A stretch of DNA of 53,801 bases from JAEZFI01 sp044508215 (GCA_044508215.1 JBIQID010000007.1:1-53801); one strand, 5' to 3'; positions 1 through 7,390 are shown, numbered from the stretch's first letter. Numbers and translations are program-made. The notes: generated by a model from the sequence alone, not told the origin.

Positions 1-1362
1 GAGCTTGCGGCCCACGAGGTCCATCGCCTGGATGCCGTTCGTGCCCTCGTAGATGGGCGCGATCCGCATGTCGCGGTAGTGCTGCGCCACGCCGGACTCC
101 TCGACGTAGCCCATGCCGCCGTACACCTGGATGGCGAGGGAGGTCACCTCCATGCCGACGTCGGTGCACCACGCCTTCGAGACGGGGGTGAGCAGCTCGG
201 CCACCTCGCGCCAGCGCTCGGCGTCCTCGCCGTCGAGGGCCCGTGAGAAGTCGATCGCCGCGGCGTTGAACACGAGCAGGCCCCGCATCGCCTCGATGTG
301 GCTCTTCATCCAGAGGAGCATCCGGCGGACGTCGGGGTGCACGATGATCGGCGCAGCCTCCTTCGAGTCCGCGCCGATCTCACGACCCTGGCGCCGCTCG
401 GTGGAGTAGGCCAGCGCCTTCTGGTAGGCGGCGTCGCCCAGGGCCACGCCCTGGATGCCGACCGCGATGCGGGCCGAGTTCATGAACGTGAACATGGCGC
501 GCATGCCCTGGTTCTCCTCGCCCACCAGGTAGCCGACGGCGCCGCCCTCGTCGCCGTAGCTCATCACGCAGGTGGGGGAGGCGTGGATGCCCATCTTGTG
601 CTCGACGGACACGCACTTCACGTCGTTCTTGCGGCCGAGCGAGCCGTCCTCGTTCACGAGGAACTTCGGCACGATGAACAGCGAGATGCCCTTCGTGCCG
701 GGGGGCGCACCCGGGGTGCGGGCCAGCACCATGTGCACGATGTTCTCGGCGATGTCGTGCTCGCCGAAGCTGATGAAGATCTTCGTGCCGGTGATCAGGT
801 AGCTGCCGTCGTCCTGCGGCTCGGCCTTGGTGGTGGCGAGGCCCACGTCGGAGCCGGCCTGCGGCTCGGTGAGGTTCATGGTGCCGGTCCACTCGCCGGT
901 CACGAGCTTCCGGAGGTAGATCTCCTTCTGCTCCTCCGAGCCCCACTCCTGCAGGCACTCGATCGCTCCCGTGGTCAGGCCGGGCGCCATCGCAAGCGAC
1001 CCGTTCGCCGCGGTGAGGAACTCGGCGGCCGCGGTGAAGACCGCCTCGGGGAAGCCGGCGCCGCCGTACTCCGCCTGGGCGTTGAAGCCCTGCCAGCCCG
1101 CCTCGACGAACTTGGCGTAGGCCTCCTTGAAGCCGTCGGGGGTGGTCACGCCCTCGGGGGTCCAGGTCACGCCCTGGCGGTCACCCGGGAAGTTCAGCGG
1201 GGCGAAGACCTCCTGCATGAACCGGCCGTACTCCTCGATGAGCACGGTGACGGTCTCGAGGTCGGCGTGGCCGTAGCGCTCGGTCTTCGCCAGCTCCTCC
1301 AGCATGCCGAGGTGGCGGACGGTGAAGACGGCGTCCTTGACAGGTGCTCGGTACTCAGACAT
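1..1362 (-). CDS. Acyl-CoA dehydrogenase (partial, C-terminus outside window)
   Basis: Flavoprotein that oxidises an acyl-CoA to the 2-enoyl-CoA in fatty-acid or related acyl-CoA breakdown. The frame is open for 454 codons and runs off the left edge, so the C-terminus is missing; long members of this family have about 600 residues. Seen: MNLTEPQAGSDVG and ITGTKIFIS (substrate/FAD-binding middle domain), and near the visible end IYEGTNGIQAMDL, the region carrying the catalytic glutamate in this family. Start is ATG at 1362 (MSEYRAPVKDAVF). There is no Shine-Dalgarno; a TAACAT hexamer lies 6 nt upstream, so the mRNA is probably leaderless. The -10 overlaps a perfect 6-4-6 palindrome, suggesting repressor control. 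The physiological substrate cannot be told. Confidence 0.93.
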   Translation of the reverse strand, partial: MSEYRAPVKDAVFTVRHLGMLEELAKTERYGHADLETVTVLIEEYGRFMQEVFAPLNFPGDRQGVTWTPEGVTTPDGFKEAYAKFVEAGWQGFNAQAEYGGAGFPEAVFTAAAEFLTAANGSLAMAPGLTTGAIECLQEWGSEEQKEIYLRKLVTGEWTGTMNLTEPQAGSDVGLATTKAEPQDDGSYLITGTKIFISFGEHDIAENIVHMVLARTPGAPPGTKGISLFIVPKFLVNEDGSLGRKNDVKCVSVEHKMGIHASPTCVMSYGDEGGAVGYLVGEENQGMRAMFTFMNSARIAVGIQGVALGDAAYQKALAYSTERRQGREIGADSKEAAPIIVHPDVRRMLLWMKSHIEAMRGLLVFNAAAIDFSRALDGEDAERWREVAELLTPVSKAWCTDVGMEVTSLAIQVYGGMGYVEESGVAQHYRDMRIAPIYEGTNGIQAMDLVGRKL

Positions 1363-1368
1363 CCCGTC

Positions 1369-1386
1369 ATGTTACCGGCGGGTAAC
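1369..1386 (-). promoter_or_regulatory. Promoter with overlapping palindromic operator for the acyl-CoA dehydrogenase
   Basis: On the minus strand TAACAT (1374 to 1369) lies 6 nt before the ATG at 1362, as in leaderless promoters. It overlaps the perfect inverted repeat GTTACC-GGCG-GGTAAC (1371-1386). A dyad over the -10 of a fatty-acid catabolic gene is typical of a TetR- or FadR-type repressor site; the regulator is not in the window. Confidence 0.55.
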
Positions 1387-1484
1387 GGAGCCGAAGAAGC
1401 CGAGCGTGCGAGGCGAGCCTGAGGCGAAGTTGGCCCGCCCATCGAGGAGAGCCCGTGGGTAACTGGGCGTCCACATCCGGACCT

Positions 1485-1531
1485 GTCCGCAAGCGGACGA
1501 CCTGTCTGCCCCGATGCGGACCGGTCCGCAT
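1485..1531. other. Two adjacent palindromes built from GCGGAC/GTCCGC
   Basis: GTCCGC-AA-GCGGAC (1485-1498) is followed 15 nt later by the perfect 18-bp palindrome ATGCGGACCGGTCCGCAT (1514-1531). Both share the GCGGAC half-site. They lie 120-170 bp upstream of the minus-strand acyl-CoA dehydrogenase start, beyond the lipoprotein terminator, so they are more likely protein-binding sites than part of that terminator. The binding protein is unknown. Confidence 0.4.
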
Positions 1532-1545
1532 GTGGCGGGACGCGG

Positions 1546-1574
1546 AACGGCCCGGGCACGAGGCCCGGGCCGTT
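1546..1574 (-). terminator. Hairpin terminator after lipoprotein gene
   Basis: AACGGCCCGGG (1546-1556) pairs perfectly with CCCGGGCCGTT (1564-1574) across a 7-nt loop. It starts 22 nt past the stop codon of the minus-strand lipoprotein gene at 1597. There is no long U-tract, as is common in high-GC actinobacteria. Confidence 0.6.
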
Positions 1575-1596
1575 CGCAGTCGGTCTGCGGCTGTGA

Positions 1597-2496
1597 TCAG
1601 CCGAAGGTGTAGGTCGTCGTGTGACGACCCTGGACCCCACCGTTGGTGGAGCCGTCGACGAAGGTCTTCGTGCCGGTGCCCAGCGAGAAGATCTTGCCGC
1701 CGCCGATGTCCGGCGGGACGATCAGGCTCGGGATGGCGATCGTCGGGAAGTTCACGCCGCCCGTGGCTGCGTCGATGATCCCGGCGAGCGTGCCGCTCGA
1801 CCCGACGCCCACGTACATGGCGCTGCCGACCACGTCGTCGCTCAGGATGTTCAGGTTGTTCATCAGGCCGGTGAAGACCGTGGCGAACAGGTTGAAGAAC
1901 CCGAGGTTGCCGATGGCGCCCAGGATCGCGCTGACGATCTGGTTGGCGTCGCTCGGCACCGAGGCCAGGGCGAGCGTCTGGTTCAGCGCCTGGCGGATGG
2001 CCGGGGCGATGGCGTCGGCGATGTTGTTCACGTTCGCCGAGAGGATGCCGTCGTCCTCGACCTTCCACGCCCACACGCCGGCGATCTCGAGCTTCGCGCC
2101 CTGCGCGAGGTCCAAGAGGTCCGGGAGTGCGACGTTGTTGAACGCCACCGTGCCCTGCTGGTCGGGCTTGTAGGTGTGGCTGCTGCCCTCACCCGGGCCC
2201 TGCTCGAACACGCCGTTCCACTCGTTCGCGCCGATCGACACCTGCGCCGAGGCGGAGTTGGCCTGGCCCATGGTCACGCGGAAGCCGATGTTGAGCACCT
2301 TCGGCTCGTCGCGGTAGGGGCAGACGAGGAAGCAGCCGTCGTTGCTGGAGTTCACCGTCACCGACACGGCACGGAACGTCCGGGTCCCGGTCGGGGGCCC
2401 GCCGTACGGGGGCGGGGTGGTGCACGACGCGACCACGGCGAGGGCACTGAGCAGTGCCACCGCGGTCGCCGCGCGCGGTGAGCGGAATCGAGTCAT
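1597..2496 (-). CDS. Secreted lipoprotein of unknown function, paralogue A
   Basis: 299-residue predicted lipoprotein. The N-terminus is MTRFRSPRAATAVALLSALA followed by VVASC, a plausible lipobox with the acylated Cys near residue 25, then a Pro/Gly-rich linker. The start ATG at 2496 is fixed by a clear Shine-Dalgarno, AGGAGGG, 7 nt upstream. Function is not recognised. It is clearly paralogous to the 299-residue lipoprotein at 3241-4140: both share a segment like NIGFRVTMGQ, then PDLLDLAQGAKLE, a long Ile/Leu/Ala/Gly-rich middle, then YVGVGSSGTLAGI and a Tyr/Phe/Gly C-terminus. The hydrophobic middle might be an amphipathic or membrane-associating region. A strong terminator hairpin follows. 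Probably surface-exposed on the outer face of the membrane. Confidence 0.85.
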   Translation of the reverse strand: MTRFRSPRAATAVALLSALAVVASCTTPPPYGGPPTGTRTFRAVSVTVNSSNDGCFLVCPYRDEPKVLNIGFRVTMGQANSASAQVSIGANEWNGVFEQGPGEGSSHTYKPDQQGTVAFNNVALPDLLDLAQGAKLEIAGVWAWKVEDDGILSANVNNIADAIAPAIRQALNQTLALASVPSDANQIVSAILGAIGNLGFFNLFATVFTGLMNNLNILSDDVVGSAMYVGVGSSGTLAGIIDAATGGVNFPTIAIPSLIVPPDIGGGKIFSLGTGTKTFVDGSTNGGVQGRHTTTYTFG

Positions 2497-2521
2497 TGGG
2501 TTTTCCCTCCTGAGACGCCAT

Positions 2522-2550
2522 TCGCCACACGTGGCGACTGGCACAGCATA
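2522..2550 (-). promoter_or_regulatory. Candidate -10 and palindrome in the leader of lipoprotein A
   Basis: On the minus strand TATGCT (2550 to 2545) is a possible -10. Between it and the Shine-Dalgarno lies the near-perfect dyad TCGCCAC-AC-GTGGCGA (2522-2537). This could be an operator just downstream of the transcription start or a 5'-UTR hairpin. No clear -35 was found. Confidence 0.35.
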
Positions 2551-2605
2551 CGGCCGAGCGGGTTCGCGGGAAAGCTCTCTCGCGCAGACGGGTGCGAAAG
2601 GGGGT

Positions 2606-3256
2606 TCAGTCGCCTGACGGCACGTGGGGCGACATGAGGAGCATCGGAACGGCGATGCCCAGTTCGCGGGTGCGGAGCGTGGCGACACGGCGTCCGGGTT
2701 GGACGGCGTCGCGGGCTTCGCCACAGCGGTCGGGGCCCAACCACGCGACCGTCGCGTCGAGGTCTGCGCACCACGCGGCGAGGCCCCAGATCGCCGCGGG
2801 GCCGTCGCTCGTGGCGTTCGGGCCGACGACCTCGAGGATCACCTCGCCGGCCCAGAAGAAGCCCTGCGACCCCGGCTGCCCGGCGATGGTGGCGGCACGC
2901 GTGCGTCGCAGCTCGAAGCCCGAGGACTCGAGCGCCTCCCAGGTGCGCGGCGGGTCGGGGGTGGCGACCACGACGTGGTCGAGCCCCTGCACCCCGTTCG
3001 GGTGGTGGGCCTCGCCGGGGTCGACGGCGCGGTCGACGGGCCGGATCGAGGTAGGGATGCCGTCGAGCGACGTCGTCCCGAGGTCCTCGGTGAAGGCCCA
3101 CCCCGGAGGGCCGGCGTGGTCGTCCTCCGAGAGCGCGAGGACCACCGGACCCAGTCGGATCCGGTGGCCCTCGAGGGAGAAGCCGGCTGCCTCCCAGGCC
3201 TCTGCGGGCCCCGGGAGGAAGAGGTGGCTGAGCGCCGGGCTCAGCCGACCGACCAC
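2606..3256 (-). CDS. VOC (glyoxalase/bleomycin-resistance fold) family protein
   Basis: 216-residue protein. From about residue 90 it shows GLDHVVVATPDPPRTWEALE, the usual opening of a vicinal-oxygen-chelate module, followed by FFWAGEVILEVVG. The first 80 residues look like a second, diverged half, as in two-module VOC proteins. Members include dioxygenases, glyoxalases and antibiotic-binding proteins; which of these applies here cannot be said. The start is GTG at 3256, so the gene begins inside the last 16 bp of the upstream lipoprotein gene (translational coupling). It sits between two paralogous lipoprotein genes on the same strand, so a shared role or transcript is possible. Confidence 0.75.
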   Translation of the reverse strand: MVGRLSPALSHLFLPGPAEAWEAAGFSLEGHRIRLGPVVLALSEDDHAGPPGWAFTEDLGTTSLDGIPTSIRPVDRAVDPGEAHHPNGVQGLDHVVVATPDPPRTWEALESSGFELRRTRAATIAGQPGSQGFFWAGEVILEVVGPNATSDGPAAIWGLAAWCADLDATVAWLGPDRCGEARDAVQPGRRVATLRTRELGIAVPMLLMSPHVPSGD

Positions 3257-4140
3257 CCGTAGGTCACGTCGAACAGCTTGAACGGCGCCTGCGTTCCGTT
3301 GCCGAACCGCACACGGGCGCGCTCCCCGAGCACCTTGATCGTCACCGGTAGGCCGTCGGGGAACGGGTTGTCCGGCTGCTGGGCGAGGGCCAGCTCGACC
3401 AGGTCGAGGAGCGACGGGAGGACGTTCTTGAGGATGCCGGCCAGGGTGCCGCCCACGCCGAGGTAGAAGATCGGTGCGATGCCGATCAGCTCGTCCGCGC
3501 CGGCGAGGTTGCCGATGACGGCGCCGACCGCACCGACGACCGTGGTGACCACGCCCGGCAGCACCGAGCTGAGCAGGCCGATGATGGCCTGCGGGTCCGA
3601 GGGGATGCCGCCCGAGCCGATCACCGCGGGGAGCGCTGCGTTGATCACCTGGCTCACCCCCTGGAGGAGGCCCACCACGCCGATCGGGATGAGGGCGTCG
3701 CGCTCGAACAGCAGCTCGAGCGAACCGACCAGCTCGAGGTCGGCCCCCATGGCGAGGTCGAGGAGGTCCGGGTTGTTGAGCCCGCCGAAGCGAGGTCCGT
3801 CGCCCGGGATGCCGGGGCAGGTCTCCCCCTGGGAGATCTTGCAGATGTAGCGGCCGCCGTCGCTGTAGGTGGAGCTCACCTGCGTGTGGACGGCGACGGG
3901 CTCGCCGAGGGTGATCCGGATGCCCAGGTGGACGAGGTAGGGCTCCTCGGCGGCGTCCGGGTCCCAGAACGTGAAGCTGCCCGCGGGATCACCGGCGGAC
4001 TGGACCGAGGTGATCTGCTCGGCTGCGAGCGTCCAGTTGCGGCCGCCCGGTGGCGGGTTGGTGGTGCACCCGGCCGCGAGCAGTGCGATCACGGCCAGCG
4101 CGGGTACGACCCCGCGGAGCGTTCGACGACGAGTGGTCAT
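3241..4140 (-). CDS. Secreted lipoprotein of unknown function, paralogue B
   Basis: 299-residue predicted lipoprotein, exactly the same length as the paralogue at 1597-2496. Signal peptide: MTTRRRTLRGVVPALAVIA followed by LLAAGC, a good lipobox. Shared family segments are HLGIRITLGEP, NNPDLLDLAMGADLELVG, IGNLAGADELIGIAPIFYLG and GTLAGI. Start is ATG at 4140 with AGGGGG upstream. Two Cys residues near the middle (ICKISQGETC) could form a disulphide outside the cell. Function unknown. The downstream VOC gene overlaps its 3' end by 16 bp, so the two are probably cotranscribed from the promoter at 4182-4210. Confidence 0.85.
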   Translation of the reverse strand: MTTRRRTLRGVVPALAVIALLAAGCTTNPPPGGRNWTLAAEQITSVQSAGDPAGSFTFWDPDAAEEPYLVHLGIRITLGEPVAVHTQVSSTYSDGGRYICKISQGETCPGIPGDGPRFGGLNNPDLLDLAMGADLELVGSLELLFERDALIPIGVVGLLQGVSQVINAALPAVIGSGGIPSDPQAIIGLLSSVLPGVVTTVVGAVGAVIGNLAGADELIGIAPIFYLGVGGTLAGILKNVLPSLLDLVELALAQQPDNPFPDGLPVTIKVLGERARVRFGNGTQAPFKLFDVTYGWSVG

Positions 4141-4181
4141 GTGCTTCCCCCTGCTGAGCCCGCCTGTTGGCGCTGGAACGG

Positions 4182-4210
4182 ACACTATTTCTGCCCGCCG
4201 ACGCTGTCGA
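4182..4210 (-). promoter_or_regulatory. Housekeeping-type promoter for lipoprotein B
   Basis: On the minus strand TCGACA (4210 to 4205), a 17-nt spacer and TAGTGT (4187 to 4182) match the -35/-10 pattern. Transcription would start about 35 nt before the ATG at 4140. Confidence 0.5.
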
Positions 4211-4294
4211 CCGGTTGCCTGACGAAACCGTGGGGATCGCTCCCCGCGCGGGCGGGTCCGCCGGTCGGCGGCCCCGCCCGGAGGACAATGGGTC

Positions 4295-5101
4295 GTGCCG
4301 AATCCGCGATCCACCGCTGTCGACGCTCGAGGGAGCGTCGAGCCCGACCTGCGGCTGCTCGTCGCGGTCGGAGCGTTCGTGGCGGCGTCGCTCATCGCGA
4401 ACGTGATGTCGGTGCGCCTCGTCCGGGTGGCCGGCTTCTCGATCGACGCCGGCACGCTCACCTATCCGCTCACGTTCACGCTGCGCGACGTGGTCCACAA
4501 GCTGGGCGGCCGCCGCGCCGCACGCGCCACGATCGTGGCGACCGCCGGGTTCAACGTCGTCCTCGCAGCGGGCCTGTGGGCAGCGGCGAGGCTCCCGGCC
4601 GACCTGGACGTGGGGCCGCAGCGTGAGTTCGGCGAGGTGCTGGTGGGCACCTGGCGGATCGTCCTCGCATCGGTGGTGGCGCAGGTCGTCGCCGAGCTCT
4701 TGGACACCGAGGTGTACCACCGCGTCGTGCTCCGCTTCGGGCACGGTCGCCAGTGGTTGCGGGTGCTCGCATCGAACGCCGTGTCGGTGCCCGTCGACTC
4801 CGTGCTCTTCGTGGTGATCGCGTTCGGCGGCGAGATCCCGGCGTCGGCCGTGTGGTCGATCATCGTCGCCAACATCGTGGTGAAGGGGATCACCTCGGTG
4901 GTGTCGACGCCGCTGATCTACACCGTGCCCGACCAGGTCGCGCCGCTCGACGTCACGCCGGCGGGGGAGCGGTCAGCTCTGCGGGATGCGGCAGGCGTCG
5001 GTGCCGCCCGGCATGACGTGCCGGTTGTTCGCGACCCAGCGGTAGACCACGGCGGCGACCCAGGAGATCGGCGGGACCAGGAGCAGCGCGGCGACCGGTG
5101 A
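4295..5101 (+). CDS. VUT-family membrane transporter (YhhQ-like, putative queuosine precursor transporter)
   Basis: 268-residue integral membrane protein with about five or six hydrophobic segments. The segment FSIDAGTLTYPLTFTLRDVV matches the family signature region of YhhQ/VUT proteins, which take up queuosine precursors in bacteria. The later VDSVLFVVIAFGG also fits the family. Start is GTG at 4295, preceded by GGAGG 10 nt upstream; the nearby ATG at 4288 is in another frame. Odd: the last 43 codons (Arg/Asp-rich, unlike a transporter tail) run 129 bp into the convergent DUF393 gene, so the natural C-terminus may end earlier in relatives. Substrate is inferred from family only. Confidence 0.75.
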   Translation: MPNPRSTAVDARGSVEPDLRLLVAVGAFVAASLIANVMSVRLVRVAGFSIDAGTLTYPLTFTLRDVVHKLGGRRAARATIVATAGFNVVLAAGLWAAARLPADLDVGPQREFGEVLVGTWRIVLASVVAQVVAELLDTEVYHRVVLRFGHGRQWLRVLASNAVSVPVDSVLFVVIAFGGEIPASAVWSIIVANIVVKGITSVVSTPLIYTVPDQVAPLDVTPAGERSALRDAAGVGAARHDVPVVRDPAVDHGGDPGDRRDQEQRGDR

Positions 5102-5335
5102 CCACCAGCGCCGCATCGCGAGCCCGCAGCGGGCGATGGCCTCGTGCCCACCCGAGAGCTGTCCGTCCGTGCCGACCCACCACGCCTTGGTGGTGACGTC
5201 CTCGACGGTCAGGCCCAGCAGCTCGAGGTCTGGGAGCTGCTGCCACGCCACGACCGGGATGCCCACGGGGAGCAGGCGCTCGGCCACCCGGGCGCACCGG
5301 GAGCAGAACGAGCAGTCGCCGTCGTAGACGAGCAT
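4973..5335 (-). CDS. DCC-family (DUF393) thiol-disulphide protein
   Basis: 120-residue protein beginning MLVYDGDCSFCSRC. The DxDCxxC motif near residues 5-11 is the hallmark of DUF393 proteins, which have a predicted thioredoxin-like redox active site. A central hydrophobic segment, VAALLLVPPISWVAAVVYRW, could be a membrane contact. Start ATG at 5335 puts the motif at the N-terminus as in the family. It lies 22 bp after the tiny bL37-like gene on the same strand and may be cotranscribed. The 3' end overlaps the convergent transporter gene by 129 bp. Physiological substrate unknown. Confidence 0.82.
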   Translation of the reverse strand: MLVYDGDCSFCSRCARVAERLLPVGIPVVAWQQLPDLELLGLTVEDVTTKAWWVGTDGQLSGGHEAIARCGLAMRRWWSPVAALLLVPPISWVAAVVYRWVANNRHVMPGGTDACRIPQS

Positions 5336-5357
5336 CGCGGCGCGGCCCGCAGGGGCC

Positions 5358-5447
5358 TCAGGAGTTGCGGCCGAGGTTCGGCTTGCGGCCGTGGTTGGCC
5401 TTCTTGCGCCGCGCGTTGGCCTTCTTCTTCTGGGTGCGCTTCGACAT
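5358..5447 (-). CDS. Tiny ribosomal protein bL37-like
   Basis: 29-residue, extremely basic protein (about 12 Lys/Arg) starting MSKRTQKKK and ending KKANHGRKPNLGRNS. It resembles bL37, the very small large-subunit protein found in mycobacterial ribosomes, whose C-terminus carries a KANHGKRPN-type motif. That assignment is from memory of the family and was not tested by alignment. It is too short for most gene finders. ATG is at 5447, and TAGCGT lies 9 nt upstream with no Shine-Dalgarno, so it is likely leaderless. It is followed closely by the DUF393 gene. Confidence 0.7.
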   Translation of the reverse strand: MSKRTQKKKANARRKKANHGRKPNLGRNS

Positions 5448-5456
5448 AGCGGGTCC

Positions 5457-5462
5457 ACGCTA
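5457..5462 (-). promoter_or_regulatory. -10 hexamer of the bL37-like gene
   Basis: TAGCGT on the minus strand, 9 nt before the ATG at 5447. The same hexamer precedes tRNA-Gln and ppx in this window. Confidence 0.5.
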
Positions 5463-5500
5463 CCGGGCGGGGGCCCCTCGCCGGAAATCGCCGGTCGCCG

Positions 5501-6547
5501 CTACCCGGCCCCGGAGGCGCACCAGTCGAGCAGCTCCTCGGCTTCCCAGGTGTTGATCACCCGGTCCTCACCGCCGAGGGAGGCCACCTTGTCGCAGCCC
5601 GACGGCTGCCACTCGAGCTGTCCGGGGGCGTGCGCGTCGGTGTCGATGCTCAGGTAGCAGCCCCACTCGAGCGCCCGTTCGAGGAGCTCCTCCGGCGGGT
5701 CCTGGCGCTCGGGTCGGCAGTTGACCTCGACCGCGGTGCCGAACTGGGCGCACGCCGCGAAGACCAGGTCGGCATCGAACCTCGACGGCTTCCGCCCGGT
5801 CCCCACCACCTGCCGGCCGGTGCAGTGGCCGAGCACGTCCACGTGCGGGCTGGAGACCGCCAGCACCATCCGCCGCGTCATCTCCTGTTCGGGCAGCTGC
5901 AGCTTCGAGTGGACCGACGCCACCACCACGTCGAGGCGGGCGAGCAGCTCCTCGGGCAGGTCGAGGGAGCCGTCGACGAGGATGTCGACCTCCATCCCGG
6001 TGAGGATCCGGAAGGGCGCCAGCTCCTCGTTGAGCTGATCGATGAGGTCCAGCTGCTCGGTGAGCCGCTGCGGGTTGAGCCCGTGGGCGATCGTGAGGCG
6101 CGGCGAGTGGTCGGTGATGGCGAGGTACTCGTGTCCCAACCGCTGCGCCGCTCGGGCCATCTCCTCGACCGACGCGCCACCGTCCGACCAGGTGGTGTGC
6201 GAGTGGAGGTCGCCGCGGAGGGACGCGAGGAGGTCGGCGCCGGGGCCGACCTCCTGCCGGCTCTGCTCGTCCAGGCGCGCCAGGTAGTCGCTTCGGCGTC
6301 CGGCGACGGCATCGGCGATGACGCCTCCCGTCGACGGGCCGATGCCGTCGAGCTCCTGCAGGCGTCCGCCCTCGATCAGCCCGGCGAGCGTGTCGTCGTC
6401 GAGGCCCTCGACCACCTCGATCGCGCGTTGGAACGCCCGGGCCTTCTGGCGAGGTGCCAACCCGCGGTCGAGGAAGCGGAGCGCCTCGCGCAGTCCGCCG
6501 GCTGCGAGGGCGACGGGCCCGTGGGAGGGATCGGGCGTCGTGCTCAA
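5501..6547 (-). CDS. Helix-hairpin-helix plus PHP-domain phosphoesterase
   Basis: 348 residues. Residues 1-90 form a DNA-polymerase-beta-like N-terminal domain with a helix-hairpin-helix at LQELDGIGPSTGGVI (about 63-77). From residue 113 there is a complete PHP metal-dependent phosphoesterase domain: DLHSHTTWSDG, ITDHS, GMEVDIL, VASVHSK, DVLGHCTG, VEVNCRP and SIDTDAH, which supply the usual His/Asp/Glu ligands. The pairing resembles PolX C-terminal regions without the polymerase palm, which suggests action on DNA ends or nucleotides (inference). Start is TTG at 6547, overlapping the TGA of the upstream methyltransferase as TTGA; no ATG or GTG fits the domain start. Cotranscribed with that gene. 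Confidence 0.85.
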   Translation of the reverse strand: MSTTPDPSHGPVALAAGGLREALRFLDRGLAPRQKARAFQRAIEVVEGLDDDTLAGLIEGGRLQELDGIGPSTGGVIADAVAGRRSDYLARLDEQSRQEVGPGADLLASLRGDLHSHTTWSDGGASVEEMARAAQRLGHEYLAITDHSPRLTIAHGLNPQRLTEQLDLIDQLNEELAPFRILTGMEVDILVDGSLDLPEELLARLDVVVASVHSKLQLPEQEMTRRMVLAVSSPHVDVLGHCTGRQVVGTGRKPSRFDADLVFAACAQFGTAVEVNCRPERQDPPEELLERALEWGCYLSIDTDAHAPGQLEWQPSGCDKVASLGGEDRVINTWEAEELLDWCASGAG

Positions 6548-7266
6548 CGCCGCCCGACGAGGTACGCGAACGTGCTGTACCACCGCCAGTCGCGCTCCTC
6601 GGCGGCACGAGCGAACCGTCCCTCGATCGACGCGAGCCGCGGAGCGAAGTGGAGGTAGCCGTGGCCCCAGAACGGCACGATCGCCGCGTCGGAGAAGCCC
6701 AGCCGCCGCAGGCGCTCGGTCTGCCGACGGGACGACGTCGTCTTGTGGTAGCGCGCCGGGAACTTCTCGTAGGTGTACTTGACCACTCGACGGAGCAGCA
6801 TGGCAGACGCGCGCTCGGGGACCAGCTTGTTGAAGAGGTACACCGGGTTGTAGAGCGTCGGGAAGGTGTGGATCACCACGCCGCCCGGCCGGAGCAACCG
6901 GTACGAGTTGGCGAGGGCACGATCGGTGTCGGCCACGTGCTCGAGCACGGACCGCGAGAACACCAGGTCGAACTGGTCGTTCGGAAGCGCCTCGGTGGGC
7001 CCTGCGATGTCGAAGCGCGCCGTCTTGTAGGTGCCCGCGACCAGGTCGAGCTCGTCCTGGCTGATGTCGTTGACCCAGTACTCCAGGTCGAGGGACGCGC
7101 ACTCGTCGGGATCGAGGAGCGGCGTCCGACCGCCACCCACCTCGAGGACGCGGGTGGTCCCCTCCCGCTCCCGGACGAGCTCCCTGATGATCGCCTTCAT
7201 CCCGTCCGGGCTGACCGGCGTGTCCGCTGGGACGCAGGTGCGGACCAGGCGGTCGAGATCTCCCAT
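6544..7266 (-). CDS. SAM-dependent methyltransferase (class I)
   Basis: 240 residues. Motif I is VLEVGGGRTPLL (about residues 40-51). An acidic residue ends beta-2 (YWVNDIS). FDLVFSRSVLEHV and LRPGGVVIHTFPTLYNP are typical of small-molecule or lipid methyltransferases of the Methyltransf_11 type. Start is ATG at 7266 behind GGGGGGA. It is the first gene of a two-gene operon with the PHP protein, driven by a promoter with a perfect TTGACA -35. Substrate unknown. Confidence 0.85.
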   Translation of the reverse strand: MGDLDRLVRTCVPADTPVSPDGMKAIIRELVREREGTTRVLEVGGGRTPLLDPDECASLDLEYWVNDISQDELDLVAGTYKTARFDIAGPTEALPNDQFDLVFSRSVLEHVADTDRALANSYRLLRPGGVVIHTFPTLYNPVYLFNKLVPERASAMLLRRVVKYTYEKFPARYHKTTSSRRQTERLRRLGFSDAAIVPFWGHGYLHFAPRLASIEGRFARAAEERDWRWYSTFAYLVGRR

Positions 7267-7297
7267 CGGCCTTCCCCCCGGTCGGCGTGAAGGCGCC

Positions 7298-7326
7298 ATG
7301 GTGTCCGGGGGTCGATCGGTTGTCAA
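7298..7326 (-). promoter_or_regulatory. Promoter of the methyltransferase-PHP operon
   Basis: On the minus strand TTGACA (7326 to 7321), a 17-nt spacer, then CACCAT (7303 to 7298). The leader before the ATG at 7266 is about 25 nt. Confidence 0.55.
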
Positions 7327-7333
7327 TGGTCCT

Positions 7334-7390
7334 TCCGAACTCCTGCGGGCGGGCACGTGGACGCAGCCGGCGCCGCATCGGGAGTTCGGA
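7334..7390. repeat. 10-bp inverted repeat between divergent promoters
   Basis: TCCGAACTCC (7334-7343) and its exact reverse complement GGAGTTCGGA (7381-7390) are separated by 37 bp. The left arm sits just upstream of the methyltransferase -35 and the right arm in the -35 region of ychF. This placement fits a regulator binding both arms. Confidence 0.45.
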
